The notes beneath the pieces are model-generated. The model was not told the origin of the DNA. It saw only the letters and a list, made by a program, of their open reading frames with translations, and did not search any database. From contig VXAI01000198.1 of assembly GCA_013399305.1 (NCBI GenBank), positions 134,413 to 198,412 on the forward strand: 64,000 bases of DNA, written 5' to 3'. Shown here in pieces: positions 13,059 through 27,304 of the stretch; position 1 is the stretch's first letter, and every line of letters begins with the position of its first letter. Origin of the DNA: Rostratula benghalensis (Eukaryota > Chordata > Aves > Charadriiformes > Rostratulidae). Made by a program: the position numbers and the translations under genes.

Positions 13059-16000
13059 GATTGACTCCTCTGTTCAGCCAAGACCTTTCTCAGGTATTCT
13101 GGTTCCTTCCAGTCCCTCATTTCTCTAGTTCCTTGATTTCTCTGTAGCATTTCTGTGGTCTGCTGAAGGCTGCCTCCTCTTACCCTGGGTATGAGAACAC
13201 TAGTTTAGCAAGAGGCAAATGAATGTAGAGGAAACTTTGCAATTGTGAAGTAGGCAGAATCTTGAAATGCAAGTGGTGGAAATGGATATAGATGTTCTCT
13301 CTGTAGGAGACTGCTTCAGGTTCCTGTGTTTCATATAGTCAAGGAAATTCTGTCAGAAGTCTAGCATAAACCCCGCTCAAATGTTTCAAATATTCTGTGC
13401 CCTCACATTTCAGACCATCTTGGATTGTACTTACCTAGTAGCTCAGTGATGGCACGGGGTTTGCAGGGTCAGGTCTAGCATTTCCTGGCACTGACAGCAC
13501 TGGTTTTTGCAAAGCTTTGGGGAATCCTAGTGCTAAATGCTACAAGTATTCATCTTTGAAGGTAAGCAGTTGTGCATCCATCTGAGCCTGGAGGATGCTT
13601 GTGATGCAGGGGATCTCCGTGAGCTGCTGGGGAAGGGATCAAGCATCCTGCTCTTCTGGGGTTCGCACAGGCAATTTGTCATTTGGAATGTTTCCTTCCT
13701 CCTCTGCCTGTGATACAGTGGGAAATGGGGACAACACTCTTTGACTCTGATGGCTTTTCTGTGGCTGGTGATAGCCCTTCCTGATTCCCTATAAACTGCT
13801 CTTTGGGTACCACTCCTGAGTGGTCAGCTCCCAGCATTTGCTGCTGGTGCTGATAACCTGGAGTCACAGCAGCTTATTTTTGAATCACTGGGTGAGGGGA
13901 GTCAGGGAGATTTTTTATTACTAACCCAAGTTACCCCATGAAACAGGAGCTTGTCTGATGTTAAATATTAAAGTCCACTGAGTGGGTGAGCCGGAGCGCA
14001 GGAACAACAGTGCACTGCTAATGACTCTGTAAAAGGAGATTGCAGCAGTGCCAGCCAGTGTGCATTTATCCCTGCTCCTTGGAGAGCCTTCTATCTTCAG
14101 GGCAGTCAAGTGCTCCTCAACTCAGCTCCACAGCTTCTGAATGGCATTTTGCATGCTTTAAACAGATCAGCACATCAAAGACTGGCGGATCCTCTCTCTG
14201 GCGTTGCCATGGCAGCTGCAGCTGAGAGGATTTGGATGTTTCTGGGATGGGATTGTGTTGTTAGGTGTGTTGGGGCACAGCAGGGATGCTCTGCATGCAC
14301 TGCGTCCTGTGTCACCGTGGACATGAGCCCACCCGGAGCTGCCCGTGGATCCCTTGCTGTGTAAGGGGAGGGTCTGCCTCACCTCAAGGGGCTGCGGTGA
14401 AGATCCCTGCATTGGCTCCACTCACCTCAGCTCCCTCCACTCGGGGAGAGAAGGAGGGAGCCCTTCCCATGCTGCACTGCATGTGGAAGTAGGTCAGCTG
14501 AATTATACCCTCAGAAATACTTGCTACTCTCCACTGGCTCTCCAGGGAGGCAAGACAGCAAGCCCTGTTTCAAGCATTGACTTTGTAGGTGCCTGATGCT
14601 GATTGCAAGCCTGCCCTGGATATGCCTGCTTCAGGTGCCTCTTCCATCCCCTGCAGCTCTGCACATAGGATACAGTCAATTTCCAGGAGTGAACGTAAAG
14701 CTGAGCTTTAAACACTGTGAAAATGTGACATTGGTCTGGCTGGGGAGAGGAGCTGCTGTACTGGTATGTGCAGGTGGCCAGGGAAGACTCCACTGTGTCT
14801 CCTGTATGATGGCTGACAGAGCCTTGAGGGACAGGTTCCAGAGAGGCTTTGTTCCCAAAATTTTACTGCTGAGGCCAGGGAAAAGTGCTGATACTGCAGA
14901 CATTCAGCGGAAAAGGTCCACTGGGAGAAATAAAATAGTTGATCTTCAATTTTAGAACAATAGTGAGACTCCCGTTAGATCTGTGAGGTCAGTAGATCTC
15001 TGTTCTGTGAGGCCAGGAGCTCACTCCTGCTCTGCAGAATCGCTCACTTTCTGAAGTACTGTAGAAGCGAGTATTTCTGTGATTTGGCTTCTCTCATCCA
15101 GAGGCATCTTATGTAATTGAATTAGACCTTTGGAAAAGCTACTGTGTGATGAAATCAGTGAGGCTGTGGGCATACAACAGAGATGTGCACATCACTTCTG
15201 AATCATTCATTAATTACCCTTAAATGGAACTCATGGGTTTCAAGATTTCAAGTGGATTTTCTGCAGATCTGCCAAACTATTCTTTGGAGCATAGCAGTGA
15301 CTGGAGAAAGGTGCATGATGTTGTGCTGTGGGCAGGGTGTGGAGTTTGCTTTTGGTAAAATCTGAAGCTGAAGAGTTAGTCCTTTGTTTATTCTGGGGTT
15401 GGTTTGGGCTGTTTTGTGGGTTTTTTTTCTTTTTTTTGCAGGGTTATTTGCTTGGTTTTTTGGTGGTATTTTTTTACACGGGAGCCAGAAGAGCGGGGAC
15501 AAGTCCTGCTTCGAAATATTCGTATAAATATTTCATTATAATCTCAACGACTCTAGCTGAACAATCCCCAGGAGCAAATATTAGTGACAGACGTTTTTGC
15601 TAGCACTTTTTAGTTTCACACATATTCTTTGCGATGCCTATTATGGATTTTGTTGTTGATGGCATAACTCAGTTATTGCTTATCCAGCTCCCAGGAGGTG
15701 GGTGTCTAAAGACGCAGATCAATTAGAGATATGCAGAGAATGGAAACTTCCCATGGCTTGTTTTCCTTTGATTGTTCCTTGACTCTGTGACCACAAATTC
15801 ATAGTAACTTGCAACATGGCACTGCCACTGTCACAGATGTTGCCTACAAATGGCTGGGCTGCACTTAAAATTCCACCAAGCTCCTTTCTGATCCTCCTCA
15901 TTTTTTTAATTCTGCCCAGCTACGTGCCAGATCTGTCCATAGGAAAAAGTTGACCAAATTGCAGCCAGCTGTGGTATGAACATCAATTGGAATTAGTTTC

Positions 16001-19000
16001 ATTTTTGGTGCAAACCTTCCTGCCTAATTATTGATATCTGAGTCCTTCATCAAACTCCAGAGAATGTCTGTGTCAAATCACAGGTGTACAGCTGGTTCTG
16101 TTTCTTGCTGTGAATATTAAAATAGAAACTTCCTCCTCTCCTCTGTGAGCGCTAGCAGAATTTTGGAAACCTGGCAGGTCCACAGGAAAAGCAGGTGACA
16201 GAATCTACCTCACAGAGCACCTGGAGGATGAAGACTTTTCTTGCTGATATAAGCACAGAAGAAAATATTTTGATAAATCAGAAGAGGTTTACAGAAATGG
16301 GTTTTAGTTCTGAACTAACGTGGCTGAGCAAGAAGACCTTGGTGCAGACCACGGTATTAGGTACATTGCAGACCCCAGAAGACCAGGTGACTGCTGAGAA
16401 TTGAAGGTACATTGAAAGTGCAGGGTCAGATCCAAGTTCTTGATCTCCTTCTTGATGCTCAGCAGCGGAGAAGAAAGCTTCTTTCCAAGATGAGCAGAGC
16501 GTAGCCTGCCAGGTGGAACTGTGCATTCATCTGCACACACAGGAGGACAGTCTGCACTGCCTGCAGGCATGCACTGCAGCCAAGTGCTGGGTATCTCTCC
16601 ATCCTGAGATCCCCAAACAGGGATAACTTTGAGGCCTCTCAGTGGACTTGTGATCTTGCAGATACAGCGGGGCTAGTGGATCCAACATGATCAATAGCTG
16701 GAGTGGATTATCTGCAGCCTGACAAGGGTCTTGTTACATCTTTCAGGTTGGTACCTGCCTGAGGGAAAGCAGAAATCTGCACCATGAGCAGTAATTAAGA
16801 AGTGATTCGCCTTGGCCCATATTGTGGGCTGAGATTTTGGCTGAGTTGGGTGATGGTTTTGGTCTCAGAACTGTCATGTCTCTAAGAGGGGGCAAAAGAG
16901 CGGACGTTAGTCCTGTGAGTGAGACATCATCTGGTCCACCAGTGAACAGGAATGCTAGATGCAGAGGTTGCTGAATACTTTCTATCTGTGTGGAAATCTT
17001 CCTTGCACCCTGAATAGCATGTAGTTAAGCCACAGCATAAACAACAGACAGTGAATATTCCTTTGGGAGCTCTGCAACTCTTTCATGTCTTCACTCTGAA
17101 TCCCACTTCCTGAGTTTTTGTGCCCAAATGAGTATAAATAAGATGAACTGGTGTGACGAAATTTTCAGTTGCGTTGTCTGGCTCATCCAAACAATGAGCA
17201 AACAGAACACCTTATGACTCATGTAATAAGATGCCAGAGAGGCACATGCTATGAAGTGTCTGTTTGTTCAGTATGTGTCCAAGGAAGGGCTAAAGGCTGC
17301 CTAAATGTTCCAGGTTTGGGCTCAGATTGCTTCCCCTCCAGGAACTGAGCTGTGGTCAATATTCGCAGAAGGCATCTGGCTCTTGGAGTAAGAGAAGAGG
17401 CTGCTTCATCTCCAAAATCATGCCTTTGGAGGCAACAATGCACTGTTCAAGAAGCACAACTTAAAGAACATCTATCTGATTTGTATTTCTGGATTTCCTT
17501 TGGGAAACTCACAGCTCAAACAGTTCTGAACTGATGGAAGACTATGAAACAGTTTCTTTGATGAGGGGTATGATGGGGAGAGAATTCTTACATGTATTAG
17601 TTGCTGAGCTTTCCAAACCCAGTCCACTGAATTTCTTGCAAGTTTTCGTTTGTTCTGTGCTTCTGGGTGCTTGCTTTTTGGATTGATCTGGGGAGAAGTA
17701 CTTGTAAATTGGCTCCCCCCAACCCCTTCAATGAAGGAGGTGCAAATCTTTGTCCCCCTCCCACTGGATAACATTGCATAGCTCCTCCTCTGACAGAAAG
17801 CTGAAGAGCAGGTGCCAGTGTGGACCTTCCAGATGCTTTCTTGGTTCCTCATGGCTGATGATTCCAGCACTTTGGAAGCTGAGGATTAGCCATCTGAGAG
17901 GTGAGGCATCAGCAGCTCCTATGGAATTCCTGCTGAATTATGGATCACTGTGCCAGAAGCCAGTGCCACAGGAAAGCAAGACTCAATCTTGCTGTATTCA
18001 GACGACTGCCTGCTCCCAGCAGCACAGTGCCTAGTTCAGCACTGCAGAGCATTGTTATCTGCTTATTTATGCCTACATCATTCCTGTTCTCTCTTAACAG
18101 GAGGAAGCAGCCTGACAGCAGCACTGGTTTTCATCCCAGCTCCCTTCTTGCATGAATATGAGTACCTGCTGTTATCCATGGCTGGGGAGCAGCAGCAGAC
18201 TTGCTAAGGATTTAAATTATTCAGCTTCTGTTGCTGACTCAGCTTTAAAACTGCATTCACATTTCCTAAGATAACAGCTTGTTAACCAGAACCAGGGAGC
18301 TCATCTGCTCCTGGAAACCTCAGCGGGTGAGAGGAGCACAGGGAGTGTTTTATCCTGTGGGCCGAAAGGGGACACACTGGAGTAAGGCACCCTTGTCCTT
18401 GTACCAGGAGGGGACAGTGACAGCAACAGCTCAGTGAGGAGCAGCTCTCCTTCAGTGACTTCAGCCCTGGACCTTTCCTGGCATCGATTCTCTAACTGCT
18501 GAATGCAGAAGGGACTGTACTTCATTCCCTGAGCAAAAGCACATGCAGTTTCCTCGATATATTGAAGCCCCCTGTTAAAGAAAGTTGTTTATGCTCTCCA
18601 AGGCAATGTGTTTAAGGTTCTCTGCTGCACACTCTATTCCCTTAAATGAAAGGAAAAGAACAGCTGAGGTCAGACTTGCAGTGGCCAGCGAAGTGCCTCA
18701 TGCTGGGATATCACTTCTCCAGTTACATGGAAGACAACAACACAGAGGAAGGAGCCTTGCATTCCTCCACAGCTACATCATAGTGCAGTTGGAGAGTTTC
18801 TCCAAAGGTCAGAGGCAGAACTTCGTATCTTGAAAAAAACAAAACTTTTTGTAGTTGAAGGAGTAGTTTTCTTCAGACACCTCCTCTTCCTTCTAAGTGT
18901 TTATCAGAGAGTTTCTCTCTGCCTGAACAATTCAGGTGTAAACCTGGTATGCAGTGGCACTGAGGCACACGGCTGCTGAGTCCATCCCAGGAGCCAGTTT

Positions 19001-22000
19001 AAGACAGCAGAGGGAGAACTTATCTTTCCTGTGGGTATGATGGATAATATAGCATCCAGGGAACAGCACTCAGTACTGGAACCCCGGCTCACAAAAATCC
19101 CCTGAAAGCCACGAGGGTGCACGATGGTGTAAATGGGAGTTGATAGCTATTATTCACCATAACTCTTGGTCACTTTTTCTCAACATAGATTTTCTTTCTT
19201 AGAGAGTACTCCTGTTGTGTCCATTGTCAATCATTTACCTTTGCAGAGCTCTGGTTTAATTCTGTGTTAGCTTTTGTGGGTGCAACACAACAGTGACCCG
19301 TACAATCTCAGAGGCCTTTAAGGGGATATTTGTATGCTCAGATGTCACTAAGGAGAGGAAACAGTGTAAAATCTTAGGGAATAAGCAAGCCAGCCAATCT
19401 CACTTCAGGGTCTGGAAACAGGTAAGTGCTAAGGGACTGCCTGAGGCCATAGACGTTTGAGGTATTTTCATGGAAATGGATAGAACTCGTGGGATTAACA
19501 GCTATTCATTTATTAGAGATGTGCCCATACTGTTGGTTTCTCCAGAACTGCAAGCTGTGTCAAAGATGTTACTGCTAGGTCTAACAGGCAAGATAATGGC
19601 GATAAACTGCTCACAAAGCTCCAGGGTGTTGGTTTTCAGCACTGATACATGCAACTCACCTGTCTGCAATTAGATGATGGTAATGAGTGAATGAGACCAA
19701 GTAGAGGTATCAGCGGAAAGTGTTCTGATATTTCTAATTTTTAATATTAATGAGAGGCAGCAATTAATGTAGCAAAGAGACCTGTTCCCTTAGAGGAAGG
19801 GTCTTAGCAAAGAGGTGGAGCATCTCACGGGCACCTTCACACTACTTTTCTCTGAGGTGTGGTAGGAGGTAACCCCAAATGGATTGGAGGGCACAGGTCT
19901 TGTTTCTAGGGCTTTGTCAAGTACGTTTGTTATACTGGTGGCTGCAGGACCTGGAGACAGTTGCATTATGCCAAGGCAGCAACTTTGAACAGACTCATTT
20001 GCTCTACCTGGTAAGGGCCTGTCTTCAGGGTGCAGAGGATTTGTATTTACATTCATGACATGCAGTTATGCAGGTGGGGAAAAAAAATAAAAGCAGGATC
20101 TAAGACCTTTATGTCGTTGCTCTGTAAGTTCAGAGCAGCAACACTTTTTAGAACAAATGTAGTGTGCCAGACAGCAGTTGCAGTGCCAATCCTTTTGACA
20201 ATTAACATCTGAGCTCTACCTGAACTGGAGGTGGAGTCTATTATAGCTCAAATACCAGAGGGATCCCAGACTTCCAGGGAAGTGCTGAATTGCACTGGGA
20301 AAGGGGAAGGTGTTTTCCTTAGACTGAGGTAAGGACTGCTTTGCTCTGTTTCAATGTGGCCTTTGCTCAGCATAAAAATATTAATTTCTATGTAATGCAA
20401 AGCATTTTTCCACCCTAACAGGTTCTCTTGACCTACTTTTCAACTGGTATAAGCTTTCCCCCATGGTGGGCTGGGCTGTTTCATAGGAATTCCCTAGGGA
20501 GACACAGCTGGCAGGGCTGTTTTTTTCTCTCTGAAGCCGCAGTGTCACAGGCTATGTTTATCTGTCTACTGCCCAAGCCTTTCCAGGTGCAATCACCTCA
20601 TGGCCTTGCACTCATTGTTTTGGCCCCAGTGCCTAGAAGAAGGGCCTTGGCCTTCTTAAACCTGTAATTGGCAAAACAGGCCAGGTGAATGCTAGCTAGA
20701 AATAGAAATCAAGCCCTGCATCTCCCCTGCAGTCCCCCAGTCCTTTGCCAAGATGGCCTCAGTTTAGCATCTGGATCCAAGGTGTGGTTAGTGAAAACAC
20801 CAGGAGAAGGATGGCTTCTGCCAGCCAGGAGCACCACCCTGTGGTGTGTCACCTTGAGCCAGCGCTGGAGGAGCGGGTGGGACGGGAGCGGTCTCCACAA
20901 GGCCTTTCCTTTGAACAATTGGTGTGACTCCCTTGCGTGTCTTTCAGAGAGGGCATGCACCAACCACTGTGGACCCCTTGCCTTCTTGCTGCAAGCAAGG
21001 ATCTCCTGAAGGGATGCTGGAGCAGGAGTCTGCTGTGCAGGTAGAAGGGGGGAAGGGGCGCGTTCATTGTGTTGCAGCAGGCCCCGGGCCCTACAGACGG
21101 CCTGGAGCTGCTGTCACTAGACCTCATTCGCCACTTCAGTTCCATCTCGGTGTCCTTCATTTAGGACTGTGCCCAGGCAAGGTCTGCAGAGACCAGTGAA
21201 CAATCTGGGGTCTTCTGCTCCCTGCTTCTGGCCCAGCCTGCATTGTGCAGCATGGACTAGGAGACAGCGGACAGCGTGCTGCTGCCCACAGAGCTGTTCC
21301 CTTTCGCTTTGTATTTCTGAAGTTTCATCTTCCCTCCTGCCACCTGAAAAGTAGGGCTCACACATGTGGGCTCCTCCCTGTTTACAGCTCGCAGACACAT
21401 TTATGCAGTGTCCTCGTCCATGACGCTGGCCAAACACTTCATGTCCAGCCTGGCTGCTTCACCCCAGGAGCCTGACATGGGACAACCTGTAATCTCCAAA
21501 CTGCAGGCAGGAGCCTCCCTGCCACGCACGAGTGCGAGCGGTGATAGTGCAGTCCTGCCGCTGATAAACCTCTTCCAGACAGGCTGCTCACATTTGGCCA
21601 GGCTGCAGCACCTGGTGTGAACAGGCTGACCGGCGCTGCAGACCCTGGCTGCCCAGGGTGGGCTGAACTTCTCCTGCAGCAATGCCATGCCTGCATTACT
21701 TGAGGGTGAGTACCTGGGCATGGTAATGGACTCACTGGGCAGCACTAAGGGGACAAGAATCAGGTCAGTTCTTAGGGTGTTGGTTGGCATGCAGGAGCTT
21801 AGGTATATCCTGGCCAGTAACATGGACTTAAGTCTAGTCCAGAGAAAGCAGCTCTCGTCCCTAAGATTGCAGCTGGGTGGATCACAGAATGGTAGGAAGG
21901 GTTTTGTGCCCTTCTTAGTTCACTGGGAACTTGCATAAGGTTGTGCTGGGAGCCAGTGGCAGACCCTGATGCTCAATCCAGAAGGGCTAGGTGCTGTACT

Positions 22001-22618
22001 TGCCCCATCCTTCTCACCACTGCTTTGCTGGCAGAAGGGAGGTGCACCAAGTGGGGGGTTTTTTTGCTCTATTGTAGTGGTAAATGTTGATTTCTGTGTT
22101 GTCATCTTTCTCATTTACCCACCCAAAACTCTGGCCAGGCGTACGGGATGACAATTCTCTGTAGGCATGGTGCAGCGCGGACTCTGCGGCGGCTTTGTTC
22201 ATGTGTCCTCACCAGGGAGCTGCTGCCAGAGGCACATGGCCAGGCCTGGGCTTCAGGTGTTTTCCTGGCAATGCTTTCCTCCCTGCATGGCTTCCGGAGG
22301 CTGCACCCCGAGCGCTGGCCTGAGCAGCATGGCTGAAGGCTGCCAGCAATAAATACATTGCAGCCGAGGCACAGGGACTGTTTTGCTGCTCCTCAGTGTG
22401 TGCAGATCCCAGCTCAAAGCCTCTTTTCAGCGCTTTCACTCATGCAGGCAAACAAAGTTTGTGTGGACTAGCTATGCTGAAGCAGAGGTAGAGATTGAGT
22501 CAGAACAGACTGCAGAAATTAGGAACAGTTTAGAAGCATCACTAGAAAAGAGAATAAATTTTCTCTGGGAGGCACGGGGGCAGACCCTGATGGTATGATC
22601 TGGGCACCAACACATCTT

Positions 22619-22646
22619 CTGAGCCTGAGCCTGAGCCTGAGCCTGA
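22619..22646 (+). repeat. (GAGCCT)n hexanucleotide repeat
   Basis: Four perfect tandem copies of GAGCCT plus partial ends. Confidence 0.85.
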
Positions 22647-24138
22647 TCTGCAATGGCTGGTGTGAGGCAAGCTCAGAGCATGTCCCTGCTTTCCCGCTGC
22701 ACTGGCAACCTGCTAGAGCACTCTCAGCTCCCCAGTGTTCATTGCACACACCTGCCTGAGCCATGCCATGGTCCAAGGAAGGAAGTGCATTCAGAAAGGA
22801 GGAGGTAAAAAGCAGTTACAGTGGTGCTGTATCTCTCTCAGCAGCTGTAAAGCCTGGTATGTTGTTAGAAGAGGTGCAGTGCCTGAGCAAAAAGCTCTTG
22901 TGTATTGTCTTCAGTCACAGTCTATCTATTTTCTGGTGAGGTAAAAATAGCTTTTCTTTTTCAGGATGTGCAGAGAGCAGAGGCTCCTGCTGACATCAAA
23001 GCAGAGTGACAGCTTTCCTCTGGGTGTGTGTGGCCTCAGCTGGCAGGAGCACAGAGGTGTTAATTCTTGCCTTGCTTTGGCTCTATGTGAAAGTAACAAT
23101 GTCCTGGTCTCCAGCTCCCTGTTCAGACCCCTGAACCAGCCCCTGTTCCTCTCTCCATTCACTGCTGCTGGACCCAGCAATGTACTTCATTAGGAATGTG
23201 GTGGCTTGTAAATGACAGAGCAAGATCTTGATGCTACTACTTAGAAAATGCATTAGTAGCAGGTGGGAACTGACAGAGGCAAGTTTTCATAAAGCTGCAG
23301 GCTGTAGCACAGGGGGATAGTTATCAGAAGGATGAGTCTGCTGTGTGGGGGCAGCTCCCAAGTCCTTGCTCAGAGCAGATTAAGCTGTTTCTGGTACACA
23401 CCCTCCCGCAGTCCTGACCTTGTTCCAGCTTCAGCAGTAGAAAAGGAGACCTGGGGCAGGGCATGGGGGGGAGAAGGAAGGAGTGGAATGGCAATGCAGA
23501 TGCTGTCAGTATCTGAATATGCTCAGCAGAGGCCAAGTTAACTTGGCCCTGAACTGCACCACCAGTAACAGTCCACAACTGCCTCTCCTGTTAGAGTGCA
23601 TACAAGTGGGACTTCTGAAAATTAGTTACTTATGGCTATGTAATGATGGAGAATTTGACATGATAGAGGGTGCACCTGAAGGCTTGCCCCTTCTTCAGTA
23701 CTTTCAAAATGCTAATTGGCAAGTTGCCTTGCTTCCCACAAACCTGCCAGGGGCCCTTCTTTTGCTTTGGGATGTCTTCTCTGCCTGCTGTGTTGAGTTC
23801 TTTTCCATCTCTAACAGCCCCTTGCTGCAGGAACATGAGCAGATCTTTCATTTCTTGCACGCTCCGATTCAACTGCTGCAAGATCCTTGGGCTCCCCCTT
23901 GCCCTCTGGTCTGGGGAATCTCTGCTGGGCATATAAACCATCAGACTCTGTGGTACATGCCTTTGTGAGGCCTGGGGCCATCGCAAAATCTCTATTCAGC
24001 AGAAAGGAGCATGGACAAAGGTTTTACTCAGGCTGGTGCATGGAACAAGAACAAACTCGCTTGGCAGATGTCTTCCAGAGGTGACCTCTTGACCATTGAC
24101 TCTCATCAGTGCTATTAAGATCGGTGAAGCTGTCCTTG

Positions 24139-24255
24139 ATCATGTGGACAGAGGTGATTAGGGAGTAGAACTTGGGCATATGGATTTATGTGTCTTAAAT
24201 CATGTGGGCAGGGATAAGGATGATGACAGAACAGAATTTGGGCATGTGGATTTAT
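24139..24255 (+). repeat. Imperfect 60-bp tandem duplication
   Basis: Two adjacent units, starting at 24139 and 24199, share ATCATGTGG near the start and TTGGGCAT-TGGATTTAT at the end. The centres have diverged. No coding content. Confidence 0.6.
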
Positions 24256-27222
24256 CCTTTTATCTGATTAATTTTCCCAATGCTTTTGCTATTCTCTTTC
24301 ATCTGGGTTTGCAGTATGTAGCCTGCTCTCCTTGCTCTGCTGACTGCCTGCTTGGGGCTTTGCTACCATGGCCTCTCTGGAGATGCTGTGCTCTGCTGAA
24401 TAGTGTCTTCTGCTCAGGAGGCAGAAACCTGCCAGTAGGTTTTGTTTCCACTGCAGCGACGGCTGAGAGTGTCAAGTTTCTGTGAACAGGAGAGAAAGTT
24501 CCTGTAAGGCAGATAGCAAGATTTCTCTTTCTGGGAATTTTGAGTTCAATCTCTGATTCAACTTTCCTGATCTTCCCTGATCATGTTAGAGAGACCCTCA
24601 GTGCTATCTTTGACTGCTGTTAATCTTAACAGCTGTTTCACTGTGTTTCTAGGACTGAGATATTCTCCTTATCTGATGAGGATCCAGGTTATCACCTGCA
24701 GACCTGGGCACTTGACATCTGCAAGGCAGGGATGTCCAAAGAAACCTCTGGGTTAGGCTTAAAAGTGAACCACTACACTGATGTAAGGCTTTGCTGTCTC
24801 TGCTGGAAATAATGCCTTGAAGGTGGGGATCATGCCCACTATGGGACACAATCCCACATGAGCAAAGATAAGTCAAAGCTAAGGTCAAGGACAGTTGCAA
24901 GGTTCATCACAGTATCTCCCTGTCTGGCAGCACTGACCTCAGGTTCCAGCACCCTTCCAGCATTGCAGCTGGAAGTGACTGGATGACCTCCTAGACATCA
25001 GTTGGACTTTTCGATGTCATCTAGGCAGGATATCCATAGCAATATATGGCTTTGGTGCCATGATTCAGGTTTGCATCTCACTGACAGTCCTGGGGCTCTA
25101 TGTTGGGGTGACTGTTGCTGCCTAGCCTGCCCTGTCCTCTGTGCCGTGAGCCCATGTCAGTCTGGCTTGGTTTCCTCCTGTTGACCAACAGACTGGCCAT
25201 GTACAGGAGGTGTGTGTCTGCTTGGCAGGGCCAAAAGCCACCGTGCCTCTCCCAGGCTGGGCCAGTGGTAAAACTGTGCCTCCTCCTCAGCAGCAGAACA
25301 TAGCCCTTCTGCTGCCCTTTGCTGTCACACAGTTTGCACATCCTAGTTTGCAAGATGCCTCAGCTGGCTTTGCTCCTAAGGTATCCCAGAGAGGGTGGCA
25401 CGTATTGCTCCTGGTAAGGGGTTTTGAGAGAGTGTTAGAACAACAGAGCTGCAAACAGATGTCTGCAGTGTGTGGAGCAGGCGTTGCTGAGCTTCTTGCT
25501 GAAAGGAGCACATCTTCCAAAGAATACAAGAGACAAAAGAGTTTGAAGATGCAGAGTTATCATTAGCGGCAAAACTAATGAGACAGCAAGACACCTGTGT
25601 AGTGGTTTAATTGGGTGTAATTGCTTTCAAAATCTTTGCTATAGAACAGCCATGGGAAGGTTTTCATGCAGGAAAGCCTGCTGCTCCTCACGGGCAATGT
25701 TCTCCAGTAGCAAGGCCTGGCAGAAACAAACCTGAACCAGTGTAGGGCTGGCAGGAGGGTACCGGCCCCATGGAAGGTTGTACAAGGGCCTGGTCTCTGA
25801 CACGCAGGGTCTAAACCGGCTTCCCTCCCTTCCCATGAAGGTGTCAGCTGAGTGGCTCAGCAGTGGAGCAGACCCAAACTTGCTGGCTACTGGGTTTGCT
25901 GTTTGGCAGAAAGTGTTTTGCTGCCCGAGGCACAGGATGTTATTTGAAACGTGCATTGCAATTCTGTTCTCAAATATAAGAGCAGCACTGCTCTTCAGTG
26001 AGGGCAGAGACTCTGAAGATATGCAGCAGAGACCAGGTAAGGGGAAAGGCAGGGACAGAACGCTTGGAGAATCAAGACTCTGTGAATTCTCTATAGCACC
26101 ACGTTTCAGTTGCAGCTCTAGCTGCATGGTACCTCTGGGTAACAAGTGAATAAATACAGCCCATTTCGAAAACACTCAGCTCTTCCCTCTCTGTAACTAG
26201 TCCTTGCAGCTCTTCCGATGGAGCAGGTAATCAGCTGGTTTCAAGCACTAAAGCACTATTCCTGCAGGTAGTGCGAAGGTCCACCGGACACTCGCAACCC
26301 CTGAGTAGGCGTGCTGCCCTCGTTGTTTGTGGTGCAGGCAGAGATGCTCTCCAGGGATGGCTAGAGTCAGAGACCTATTGAAAGGGCACCATTCTTTTGG
26401 CATCTTTGACCCTCTCTGTAGCAGGACACATTCCCAGGCAGTCCCACAGACTGGTATATGCATCCTTGCAGTGAAGAGCTCCCACCTCCTCTGGAGCTCC
26501 TCAGCCTCTCAGCCCCTCCTCACGCAGGGTGCTCTGTGAGCAGTGCAGGAGCTGCAGTCCCTGCTCAGACTGCCTTGTCGCTCAGCAGAACTGCAAACAG
26601 AGGAGACGAGTGGGCAGACAGGGTAAAAGAGGGCAGTGTAGCAGGATGCATATGCGCCTTTTCCCAGTCTGGAACAGTGTGGCTATTTGCCTCTTGCCTG
26701 TCTTTGTGTCCCAGAAAACATTGTGAGATCAGCACAAGTCCCTGAACTCATTTGCACTTGGGAATCATCTACTTTCAGCATTTGGCAGCTTGTACAGAGT
26801 GGGCTCCTGACAAATGTGGCCACCTTCCCCAGAAAGAGGCAATGTGGGGACCCTCCCCTGTGTTATCAGTGGTGTGCACACTCCCTGGGTGGGAGCAAGA
26901 GCCGGGCACTGCCAGAAGAGATTAGAGCAGGACTCCCACCACAGCCAGAAGACAGAGCAGAATTACCCAACCTCTGACTCCAGCCCTTGAAATCCAGCCT
27001 GAGCCTCTGGTTTGGCAGAACTTCCCCTTTGCTTTTTGCCTTGGCCGTGGCTACAATGCAATGGGCTTGGTCAGGTGCAGGCATCTCATGTTGGGGTGAG
27101 GCTGTGAGAACAGGAAAGCACCTGTGAATAGGAACAGGGGAAGTCACTAATCAGGGCCAGGAGATGGAAAGGAAAAAACTTACATTGTCATCAGACGAAA
27201 GGAGCTTTTTCCTGATGTAAAT

Positions 27223-27304
27223 AATAGAATAGAATAGAATAGAATAGAATAGAATAGAATAGAATAGAATAGAATAGAATAGAATAGAATAGAATAGAAT
27301 AGAA
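27223..27304 (+). repeat. (AATAG)n pentanucleotide microsatellite
   Basis: About 16 uninterrupted copies of the five-base unit. The repeating FYSIL open frames on the minus strand are a by-product. Arrays of this unit are common in bird genomes, and the length makes it likely to be polymorphic. Confidence 0.95.

Noticed and set aside
21882..21905. Short CR1-like fragment (ATCACAGAATGGTAGGAAGG)
   Set aside because: Too short and without the rest of a CR1 3' end to call a retroelement.
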